Shown piece after piece: positions 55,120 through 64,000 of a stretch of DNA of 64,000 nucleotides. The position numbers and the translations under genes are program-made. Position 1 is the stretch's first letter; each line of letters opens with the position of its first letter. The notes under the pieces were generated by a model that searched no databases, was not told the DNA's origin, and worked only from the letters and a program-made list of their open reading frames with translations. Source of the DNA: Carnegiea gigantea (Eukaryota; Streptophyta; Magnoliopsida; Caryophyllales; Cactaceae); NCBI GenBank assembly GCA_029747015.1, contig JAKOGI010002191.1, positions 35,001 through 99,000 on the forward strand, read 5' to 3'.

Positions 55120-56429
55120 ATGAAAGAATCAAATTCTTTGCTCCTTTCCCTTGATTCTACTGATAAACGTGATCTTAAGAGCTCCTATCTAGGTAGTCGT
55201 CTTAGCTTGCATCAAGTTAAAATTTTCTGGGACCTTCTTAGGGTTGCCGCCACCTTATGGATCCCGATTTACTTTGGAGATTGTAAAATTTTCCCATTAA
55301 TAGAGGAGTTTAGTGCTATACTTGACTTTCCTCTTTGTTATCCTCCCATCTCACCGACCACCTCTAGTAACCTTTCTGCACTCTATCAGCTTTCCCTGGG
55401 TTTAGATGACGAGAGAGTGACCACTACATTGTTTGGGGATGAAGTAGACTTTGTTGCTCTAATTTCTTATCTAGAGAAGAATGGTCGAGCTATTAATAAT
55501 GCTTTCGGGCATAAGCTACCATTCTATGTCTTCTTGGTGCTTTCTTATTCGTAGGTGGTACTTTGAATAGGGTCCTCCAGCTTTACTGAGTGTGCTCGAG
55601 GAGGTGCATTGTGATTGGACTCTTATGCCCCTTGTTGACACTGACACTATCTTATGTCTAGACCGACTCCATCATCATCTAGATAAGCTTTTCTTGGGCA
55701 ACCCATTGTTGCTATAGATAGCCTCTATGACCTGAAAACTAACTGATTTTTTAGTCTCTTTTTTTATGTGTGATATCGGCTGGTATTCGGACCACACTGA
55801 TTTTTTTTTTTTTTTTTTTTAGCTAGCATGCAGATCTAGTTGCTGGAGCATCTAAGGTTAACAGAGATCCCTAGAAATGCGGATACATATCTTGCTCACA
55901 ATTTTGGAAAAGAAGGAGACTATAGAAGGATCAATCTTGGGCTAGCTGGATCAACTTCCTAAAGAGAGATCCTTCCTTCCATTGGGTGGTTCGTTGGTGG
56001 TGCATACGTCACTTTGTCTCTAACAAGAAGACATTTGGCTACGTCCAGCTTCTTAGATTGTTTGAGGGAACCTATTACTCCAACTCGACTAATGAGGCAA
56101 TGAGATCATAGACAGCATCCCTGCAATGGACTGTCCTGTCCCCAAAATTTGTAAGAATGAATATCCTCTTGTCAAGTCCTAGAAAACTATTAGCTTGGCC
56201 TTCCCACCATTTCAGTGCCATCTATCCCACATTCTCCACATGTCTCTAAATAGTATCTGGAATGGATAATCGAACATGATGCTGAGGCGAGGAAGGTAAT
56301 TTGTGCTAACCCAATCTCTATCAAGAGCAGGAAAGAAGATGCCTCGTCTCAAAATGGAAAGAAAAGAGCAAATGATCCTACCCCCAGAAGATATCCCCCC
56401 CTGGCTGTGAAGAAGTCAAAGAAAGATTA
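55120..56429 (+). pseudogene. Antisense plant-mobile-domain / DUF7745-like gene 2 in the Gypsy element
   Basis: Opens with MKESNSLLLSLDSTDKRDLK. The 144-codon frame contains VKIFWDLLRVAATLWIPIY and FGDCKIFPLIEEFSAILDFP, matching the 'FWDP.Y..F.FGD.D..PTIEEY..LL..P' signature of PMD/DUF7745-type proteins. A stop follows at 55,552-55,554, then further related sequence, a run of about 23 T (55,799-55,821), and a basic C-terminus (GKKRANDPTPRRYPPLAVKK SKKD then TAG at 56,427). The tail looks like a nuclear localisation signal. Whether the inner stops are spliced out is unknown. Confidence 0.55.
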
Positions 56430-56769
56430 GGAGTTTAAGCTTTACGAGTTTAAGCTTTACCTCTCATATGTTTTGCTAATAAAGTTTAGTGTTTTTCACA
56501 GTCGAATGCTATTAGGACTTTATATTTCGACTTGTATGTTCTCAGAATTTTTAATGGTAATAAAAGTGTTGATTTTTACTCTAATTACCATAAAACCCCT
56601 TACTTCACACATCCTCTGCTTGGAGTCGCTTTTCTATGGCCAGATAATTTTTTAGATTTCTAAGCTAGTTAAGGCTTCCTACATATACGGAATCAGGTCT
56701 TTGTAGTTCAGGCCTTGGATAGGCCTTGTAAACTTATTATGAGTTCAACTAACAGTCTGCTGTCGACGT

Positions 56770-57230
56770 TCAAGCATAATACTTCTTTAATTGATCGAGA
56801 TTAGTACACTGAGTATATTTCTCTCCATTCATATCCGTAAGTTTCATAGCTCTCCCTGGTAGTATGGTCTTTATGATGTATAGTCCCAACCAATTAGGTC
56901 TAAATTTTCCCCCTGGGTCCTGTATTGGTGTCCTTATTTTCTTCAACGTCAAATCAACCTCCTGTAAATCTCTTACTTTAAGTTTCTTATTAAAAGCTCT
57001 TGGGACTCTGGCTTGATAGATCTGGACGTTACGTAATACTCTTAAACTCCCCTCGTCTACTATTACCAATTCTTCATACTGGGCTTTTGCCCCTTTTGAC
57101 TCTGGAATTTAAATTTCAGCGATCACCCAAAGTGAGGGCATTGATATTTCTATTGGGCAGCACTGCTTCCATTCTATACATGAGGGAGTATAATGTTATA
57201 CCTGTGGAGGTCCTGATTTCCACTGTTATC
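56770..57230 (-). pseudogene. Gypsy integrase, C-terminal part only
   Basis: Minus-strand homology runs from YSLMYRMEAVLP (about 57,200) to VDLTLKKIRTPIQDPGGKFR, PNWLGLYIIKTI and DQLKKYYA-stop (56,770). This is the end of the integrase core and the GKFxPNWEGPY C-terminal domain. The HHCC zinc finger and nearly all of the DDE core are missing: the second RNase H runs directly into this segment. Integrase joins element cDNA to the genome; this one cannot. Confidence 0.75.
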
Positions 57231-57640
57231 AGCATTGAATGGTTACCCCTAGGGATGTTAATCATCGAGATCAATTTTGTTAAGGCATTTGCAAAGTGTT
57301 TGCCTTCTCATAGGAGATAAGTGCATGTAATATGGGTGAAATGCATTATGAGATCTATAAAGAAAGCTTGGTATAGTGTCAAGGCTGTGCTTTTTACCTT
57401 CAATTTATGGGATATTTGATTAATTATTAAATTAAAGTCTCTATATACCCACAACTTCTTGACCCCTATCTCTATGGCAACTTGTAACACAATGATGTAG
57501 GCTTTATATTCCACCATGTTGTTAGTAACCTAGAAGTCTGGTTTAATTAAAATAGGAATATGTGCTCCTGCCGGAGATACCAAAAGGATGCCTACCGCAA
57601 ATCCTTTCTGATTAGAAGCCTATCATAGTACATCGTCCAT
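57200..57640 (-). pseudogene. Second (archaeal-type) RNase H of the Tat-type Gypsy element
   Basis: Minus-strand reading: ASNQKGFAVGILLVSPAGAH, VTNNMVEYKAYIIVLQVAIE, IGVKKLWVYRDFNLIINQIS, then HFANALTKLISMINIP. The pattern matches the additional RNase H of Tat elements (DGAS..KG.G.G.....NN.AEYEA...GL..A..LG...L.V.GDS.L...Q). The first catalytic Asp is lost (stops there); the Glu and second Asp positions remain. At least one frameshift near 57,310. Confidence 0.72.
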
Positions 57641-57699
57641 ATATCTTCTTCCACCTACAGGATTTCTTCATCGGTTAAGTCAAAATGTTCTTCCTATTG

Positions 57700-59070
57700 G
57701 TCTTCTGTCGATAAATCCTCCAAAAATTTCAGAAACAGCCCTTCCCTTAATAGACATTTACGGCATGTAATGTAGGTCAAACTCCAATAATATTACAGTT
57801 CACCCAGCCACCTTACCGCTCATCACAAGTTGTTAGAGCAAATATCTTATAGGGTCTATTGGAGCTACCACATGTACTGTATGGGTAAGCATATAGTGCC
57901 TGAGCTTCTTGGTTGCCCATACTAATGCCAGGGTAGTTTTTCCAGGGCTGTATAATAGATCTCGTATTTGAGGAACTTTTTACTTATGTAGTAAATGACC
58001 CTTTCTTCTCCCTCTATTTTCTGGGCTAGCAAGCCCCTCATAGTAGTGTCTGCATTGTGAGGTATAAGATTAAAGGAATGCCTTGTTGCGGGGGCATTAG
58101 AACTGGTGTATTAGACACGTACTCTTTGATTTTATCGAATACCCCCTAACAGTCTTGGTCCCATTAAGTCATTGTTCCTCTCTTTAATTTCTTGAAGATA
58201 GGCTCACATACCATTGTCAGCTTTGATATGAAGTGACTAATACATTATAGGCATCCTACAAATCCTTGTGTCTCCTTTTCTATCTTGGGCGGTTGCATTT
58301 CATGTATTGCCTTAATATTTGAAGCATCATCCTCAATTCCTCAAAGACTGATGACGTACCCAAGCAGCTTACGCGAGGTGACTCCAAATGTGTATTTGTG
58401 TGGATTTAACCGTATATTATATTTCCTAAGTCTAATGAAGAACTTCTGAAGAGCTTGAACATGACCATCCCTATGCTTGGATTTTATGATCATGTCATCC
58501 ACATATAATTTGGCCTCCTTATGCATTAGGTTATGCATCAAGGTAGTAGCTGTCTTGTGATAGCTAGCCCCGACTTTTTTAATCCAAACGACATCACAAT
58601 GTAACAATAGGTTCCCCACAGAGTGATAAAAGTAGTTTTTCCCATGTCTTCTACGGCCATCTTGACCTGATTATAACCTGTGTATCCATCCATAAAAGAG
58701 AGGAGAGCATGACTGGCCATGTTATCGACCAAAACTTCTATGTGTGACAGTGGGAAATCATCTTTTGGGCTTGCCTCATTAGGTCCCTAAAATCTACACA
58801 TATTCTTACTCTCTCGTCCTTTTGGGGACTGGTATAAAATTTGCTACCAACTGTGGGTAGTGTGCAACCTTCATGAATCTTGCATTCAATTGCTTCCACA
58901 CCTCTTCCTTTATTTTTAAGGCCTATTCTGGCTTTATCCTTCAGAGTTTTTGTTTTATCGGTTTTGCATTTGGATTGAGGGGAATTTTATGCTCTACAAT
59001 GTCCCCAGCAATGCCTGGCATGTCTTTGTAGGACCTTGCAAAGACATCCATGAATTCTTTTAGGAGTGCA
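57700..59070 (-). pseudogene. Gypsy reverse transcriptase and first RNase H
   Basis: Minus-strand motifs in order: MPGIAGDIVEHKIPLNPNAK, NEASPKDDFPL, FMDGYTGYNQVKMA, TTFITLWGTYCYIVMSFGLK, HKEAKLYVDDMIIKSK (YVDD near 58,500) and LNPHKYTFGVTSRKLLGYVI. The RNase H part (LVWATKKLRHYMLTHTVHVV) lies near 57,890-57,940. Stops and frameshifts interrupt it, for example a stop before GPNEASPKDD and a shift near 58,575. The order and wording fit the Tat branch of Gypsy. Confidence 0.85.
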
Positions 59071-60060
59071 ATAATATTTTCTTGCTTATCAGGGGTTAAT
59101 GATTTTCTTACTTTGAGTTCCTGGGGCTCACCGGGTGTTCCTAAATTGATTAGTATTGTGTCCTCAATTATGAAAGTTTAATTTTCATGATCTTCTATTG
59201 CTTTAATTAATTCTTTTGAGCTTTCATCCTCATCTTCATTATAAGAGGCAAAGCATTCAGAAGAAAAGAAATGAGACAAGTCTTAGACCCTATCTTAGAC
59301 CAGAAGGAAAGGAATTAGATACAGCTGATGTAGCATTTAAAGGTAAAGAAGCTAAAGACTGGCTCTTAGACCCTATCTTAGACTCCCCTAAACTAACCCC
59401 TATAGCTATAATAAACATTTTTACTTCCTCTTTGGCTGTCCAAATTAATTGCTTACAACCCTCAGCTTGAATTTCGGCAATGAAGTTAGCAGGATCGAAT
59501 CCGCTGTTGGACATGGTAAGGGAAAGAACAAGAGTAGGGACTTCTTTCTTCCTGTAGCCTTGATTGAACAGCATTCCAAAGATGTTACTTTCAGCCAGAT
59601 CCACCTAGTCTTTTGTGGACTGTTCTTTTTTCTCAATAGTAAGCCCTTCTTCTTCTAGCAGGTGACAGTCGTTAAATATTTCAAACCCTGACACTAAGAG
59701 TCCCTTTTCTTTTATATATCAAGGTTTAAGAAAGCCATAGAAGGGGAAGTTGTCTCGTTCATGCAAGAACTGTCTATTAAGAGTGAGAGGATAGGGCATA
59801 ACAGTGTAGTTCTTTGGGTATTCACTCCTCATAGCAGTATTCAAGGCTTGTGCTCATGTGTAGCCTTGACTATCACTTCAGGATTAGGTGGTACCCTAAT
59901 CCGAACTTATAGTCTTCCCATTGTGTCAAGGGGAAGGTAGTTCAACCCTGTGCCCTCCATCCTAAAGCCTTTCCTGGAAAGTCTTTAGGATGTTGTTGAC
60001 ATTCATATTAGAATAAGCATCAAAGGCGAAATGAGCTTTGTTAATTTTTTAATGCCGCCA

Positions 60061-60500
60061 CTATTTCAAAATTATAGAGTTCTTATCATTGCAATCATGC
60101 TCTATTTCTAGTATTGGCCCCTTACTTGTGATCGTAGCATGCAGGCTGTCGCCTTCAATGATCACTACTTCGCCTTTTGTTAACATCTTTACTTTGTGAT
60201 GTAAAGTGGACTGAATCGCCTGACGATCGTGAAGACATGACCTTCCCAAAAGTAGGACAAAGGTAGCCACTATATTAAGGACTTGAAACTTTATATTACT
60301 CTTGATAGGGCCCACTACCCAGCACCAACCTCTTTGAATTGCTGTATGCCCTTAAGTGAGTGGATGGTGCTGAGAGCTGCTCTTCTTTGACCCCTAACCT
60401 TTTGGTCATCCTCCAAAGGCAGACATTCACCTCTAGGCCATTATCGACCAAAGCTAGAGGTACTCCTTCTGACGCCAGGTTACAGTGAAGTAGAGGGCAT
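60061..60500 (-). pseudogene. Gypsy aspartic protease region
   Basis: Minus-strand reading shows VDNGLEVNVC (the active-site LVDNGS-type motif, near 60,430-60,460) and, in another frame, FQVLNIVATFVLLLGRSCLH and STLHHKVKML (60,061-60,315), the usual V.DI...Y..LLGRPW.H.......STLHQ..K segment after the active site. Frameshifted between the two. Confidence 0.7.
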
Positions 60501-60649
60501 CGTTGTGCACCGTATCTCCTAGCGGGAGATCTTCACTGCTAAAGGTTATAATGCCTTTGCTAGTTGTAATTGATGTTATCATTTCTTTTGGGGTAGCTTC
60601 AAGGGATACATCAATTTTATTCAGTGCCTCTACTAGGGGCTATCTATGC

Positions 60650-62200
60650 TTCTGAGAGGCCATTATGAGCTGTCATATACTTACATCTACTTTAAGTTTC
60701 TTCATTTGCTTCATCACCGAATCTTCTTCTTAGGGTAATGTTGTTTTCTCTTTCCCGGGGGCTTGTTATGGGACCTCCTTAGCTTGGTGTCTCGCAGATC
60801 TTATAAGGTACTGGACTATTGCCTGGTTCTCCTCTCCCTGAAAGTTCTCTTCTTCATCCTCCCCTTAAAAGTCATCATCACTTGCTTTAGCGGGCAGGTT
60901 ATAAACATCATCTTCATCACTTTCCCAAAGGCCAAAGACTTCCATGTTTGGTGTAAGCATGTTTACCCTTGGTTTTGGCATACCAATATCTTGTATGAAC
61001 ATGGACAGGTCCCATTCTTTCTCTTAGTCCTCAACATCTTCTTCAGCCTTTTTTAGAAGTCCAACAATCTTCAGTGTCGTGCCCTCGCAATCGATGGTAT
61101 TTATAGTACTTGCTCAGATCAAAGTGTTTGGACTGCCTAAAGGATTTACTCTTTGGCTTAATTTCAGGAAGATTGATTTTCCCTTTAGCCAGGAGCCATT
61201 CCAGAGCTTGGGTGTAGCTAGGCCCTATAGGGCTATACTCGATAACAAGGTTTACTACTCGCTAATACGGTTTACTGCATACACTTCCTTAGAGCTACTA
61301 GCCTTCTTATCCCAATTTTAGTGATTATTTCTCTAGTTTTTTCTTATCTTAGCTGGTACCTCCTTGGATAGTTCTTCCTCTACTAGCATGCCAACATTTC
61401 TTAATGCTGTAAAACTCTCAGATGATGTGAATCACGGGTGTTGATAGTATAAAGGTTGAAATCTTCTGATGAACAACCTTACTTAATCTATCTCAGATGA
61501 TGTTGGCTTACCATCTGGGCAGTCTTTGCTCTTCATCTAGCCAAGTAGTTAGTAAACCCTTCTTTCTCTTCTTGCTTAAGTAACTCTACGTCCCTGAGTG
61601 TGATTAGGAGATCATTGTTATAAGAATGTTGGTTTAGAAATTCCTTACGCAGATCATCCCAATTCGTGACCTTTTATGGGTCAATAGTGTTATAGTGTTA
61701 TGCCACCTAATGACTTCCTTGTCAAAAGTCCAAGGGAATATTAAGTGAAAGATATCCTTGTCTATTCCCTTTAGAGTCATAGCGCTAATGAAATTCCCCT
61801 CGTGGTGGTTTGGATTTTCAGTCCCATGAAACTTAATATGAGGCATGGTGAATTTTAGCGGTAGCTTCCCTTTTCGGATTGAAGCGAATCCTATGTAATC
61901 ATTAAAATAGTTATTAAATATAGAAGATTCCTTAAGTAACTGCTCTATGTAATCTACGTGGAGATCAGCTTGGGGAGTGTTCTTCTTCGATTATTTTCCC
62001 TTTCCATCCTCCAATTCTCCATTTTCTTTATCTTTCTCCTATTGGGGTGGAGGAGTATGTTCATTATTCTCCATCCGGGTCTCCTTGTTGAGGTTCTTAA
62101 ACATGACCACTAGTGACTACACCTTGTTGTCCCTCTCTTCCATCTTAGCTTGCATTCTCTCAATTACCTTCATGTAGTTGGGCAAGCTCATTGTTCCCTG
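60650..62200 (-). pseudogene. Gypsy gag (retrotransposon gag domain)
   Basis: The N-terminal part near 62,190-62,050 reads MSLPNYMKVIERMQAKMEER, a coiled-coil-like start. The gag core is MPHIKFHGTENPNHHEGNFI, SAMTLKGIDKDIFHLIFPWT and FDKEVIRWHNTI (61,634-61,846), followed by LRDVELLKQEEKEGFTNYLA (about 61,540-61,600). These match plant Gypsy gag (P.F..Y.G..DP..H...F......W...L). The remainder to the protease is basic, with many stops. Confidence 0.7.
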
Positions 62201-62209
62201 CCATTAGAA

Positions 62210-63327
62210 TAGGCACGTGATTCCCTCTTGACTTTGATCTTCACTTTGACGTTGACTCTGACCTAGTCGATGAAGCTTCTGCTAGTTGTTCTTTAAATAA
62301 AAGTCTTCCAGTTGTTGGGTTTTGCTCGTACACCTTCTTAGGCCTTCTTATCCTAGTAAATATGGGAGAGCACTCAAGAATGGCCTATCTAAGTAATCTT
62401 CCTAGGAAATGACGACTCGAAATACGCTGACTTCTGCACCATAAAAATCTAAGACCAAGAGCCCAGTATGCAGATCGTATGTTAATTCAAACTAACACAG
62501 AACGGTATGAACCTATCTAAAGGTACCGGTCGGCATCTGTACTGGCTCTTTTCCTTTTTAATTCCAACTCCACATATATCCTGATGTAATATATTTACCA
62601 TGAAGCCAGTCGTCCACTGACGCTTGTTCGCTTCCTAGTTCTAGACCGACAGCAATTCTAGATTCTTACCAGGATGCAGACTTTTTTCTTCAATTATTTA
62701 CATACACCTAGTCATACTTATAACTTGGTCTCCATTTAGGACTTTTACTCCTTGGACTAAGGTTTAAACCTAGTAAGGTTCGAGGTCAAGAGTCTCTTAG
62801 GGCTCAATTGGTCTTGAAGCAGGCTCAGTCTATAATCCCACCCACTAAGTTCAACCTCTCCTAACCTGGGCTCTTCTGAGGCCTAAAACATCAATGCATA
62901 AACCTTAGGGCTAAACAGTTAAGTTATACAATAACACATCCAGGCATGCACATGAGTTCCAATCCTAAACCAACGTTCTAAGTTATAAGGGTTTTAGGTT
63001 AGGTTTACAATAGGCTTCTCATGACTCAAACGCTCCATACATCATCTATGGGGTGCATGGTAAGACTGGGACATTTTAGTTGCTTCCCTAAGTTGTGTGG
63101 ACTGAAGAGCGTATCATAAGTGAGCGGATCAAATGCATGCTCGGTTGAGTCTAGTGGACCCATTAAGTAGCTAGCTAATCTCTCGAAGGGTGTTAATGGG
63201 TTCGTGCTACCTAGAGGTGATGTTATCCCACGTAGGGCTGCCCCTTTCAATACAGGATGCCGAATGTAAGCATAATTAAAACTATTTCTCATATTGAATT
63301 TCAAATCTTGCCCATTTAAAGAAATCA
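62210..63327 (-). other. 5' UTR of the Gypsy element
   Basis: Between the primer site and gag. No coding homology: a 100-codon minus-strand frame at 63,026-63,328 begins beside the primer site and matches nothing I know. Confidence 0.5.
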
Positions 63328-63345
63328 TCCCAAGTAGAGTCGCTA
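63328..63345 (-). other. Primer-binding site of the Gypsy element
   Basis: Minus strand TAGCGACTCTACTTGGGA, one base after the LTR end (CCTTACA). It resembles TGGCGACTC...GGGGA-type sites that I recall as tRNA-Arg sites of Ogre/Tat elements. Confidence 0.55.
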
Positions 63346-63346
63346 C

Positions 63347-64000
63347 TGTAAGGAACCACCTCCTCGGGGGTAGGATCCCCTATGAATGGTTCAACTACCC
63401 TTTTGTTGAGGTGTGTTATTTTGATTTTTAATTTTTTATGGAAAAGAGAGAGAACTGTTATTCCTTTTTTTAATTTTATAAAAACATAGCAGAAATAATG
63501 GATTGAACCAGGAAGTTGGTTCCTGATTTTAACCCAGGAATTGGCCTGTTCCTGGACAGAAATTAGGTCCAGTCTTTCCAGTTCTTGATCGAGGGTTGTG
63601 ATGATTGCATGATTCGGGAACTAGTTTCATGTCTGGTCCAGGAACCGACCGGTTCCTGGGTCAAATTAGGACCCTTTTTCCTAGTTTAAATAGTCTTACT
63701 GTCTACAATCAGTGCCACTCTATTGAGTACAGAAATCAAAAAAGAGGTAGAAAATAAGAATGAATACAAATAACTGTGATTACAAAATTTAATAAAATCG
63801 TCAATGAGTTTTTAGGAAAATTTGCACACTAAGTTTCTTTTTGAAGTGAATCGTACCGATAGGGACAACCGACTTGACACCGAAGGGATTAATCGATTCA
63901 ACTTCAAATAGGTTTTCGAAAAGCCCCCATACAATCCTTGGTATGAGGACTCATCTTGACTCCTTAGCCTCAAACAGAGGATCCAAATTCGCGGGCGAAT
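63347..64000 (-). repeat. 5' LTR of the Gypsy element (partial)
   Basis: The first 654 plus-strand bases, starting TGTAAGGAACCACC, align with the 3' LTR from 49,336. The rest, including its TG start on the minus strand, lies outside the window. Confidence 0.85.

Larger units (their letters stand above)
49336..64000 (-). mobile_element. Tat/Ogre-type Gypsy LTR retrotransposon, truncated by the window end
   Basis: Transcribed on the minus strand. The 3' LTR is at 49,336-50,887 and the 5' LTR begins at 63,347 and leaves the window; if the LTRs are equal the element is about 15.6 kb. Order along transcription: 5' LTR, tRNA-type primer site, gag, protease, reverse transcriptase, RNase H, a second (archaeal-type) RNase H, truncated integrase, two antisense genes, tandem repeats, polypurine tract, 3' LTR. 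Antisense genes plus a second RNase H are hallmarks of the Tat lineage. All coding parts carry stops or frameshifts, so it is not autonomous now. Confidence 0.85.

Overview
The window is plant nuclear DNA. Genes carry GT-AG introns, the only intact host gene has angiosperm-style exons, and the rest is AT-rich intergenic sequence filled with plant transposon lineages: L1-type LINE with RNase H, RPA-carrying Helitron, SIRE-type Copia, Tat/Ogre-type Gypsy and a CACTA-like element. The species cannot be named from sequence alone.

Region 1 (1-10.3 kb) holds one host gene on the minus strand, the coatomer delta subunit (delta-COP/archain). I could join 11 coding exons in phase into a 529-residue protein with no stop or frameshift. 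The first coding exon ends exactly at the ATG. One intron is almost wholly a compound alternating purine-pyrimidine microsatellite. A TGACGTGG box lies just upstream of the CT-rich leader.

Region 2 (10.5-16.0 kb) is a full-length LINE bounded by a 14-bp target-site duplication. It sits head-to-head with the delta-COP promoter and is dead: several frameshifts and stops, one of them made by a 37-bp tandem duplication. A CACTA-like fragment rich in TCCGACGGA motifs follows (about 16.66-17.86 kb).

Region 3 (18,319-29,267) is an 11-kb Helitron with a TC start, a 3' hairpin and a CTAG end, inserted between A and T. Its 5' part holds a captured genomic fragment of a SANT/bromodomain-type gene whose coiled-coil exon has been triplicated in tandem. 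Its 3' part holds a PIF1-like Helitron helicase remnant (three stops, Rep half missing) and a ten-exon RPA70-like gene that is in phase throughout, with a single internal stop codon.

Region 4 (31.7-64 kb) is a nest of LTR retrotransposons. The outer layer seems to be a degenerate SIRE-type Copia on the plus strand, seen at 31.7-33.7 and 46.6-49.3 kb. Inside its gap lies a tandem non-coding LTR element at 36,165-45,578 (LTR-internal-LTR-internal-LTR) bounded by one 5-bp duplication, ATTGG. The Copia reverse transcriptase region is in turn broken at 49,336 by a minus-strand Tat/Ogre-type Gypsy element that runs off the window. That Gypsy element carries gag, protease, reverse transcriptase, a second RNase H, a truncated integrase, two antisense plant-mobile-domain-like genes, and a minisatellite next to its 3' LTR.

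Apart from delta-COP, no gene here looks functional as it stands. The RPA-like gene is the nearest exception.
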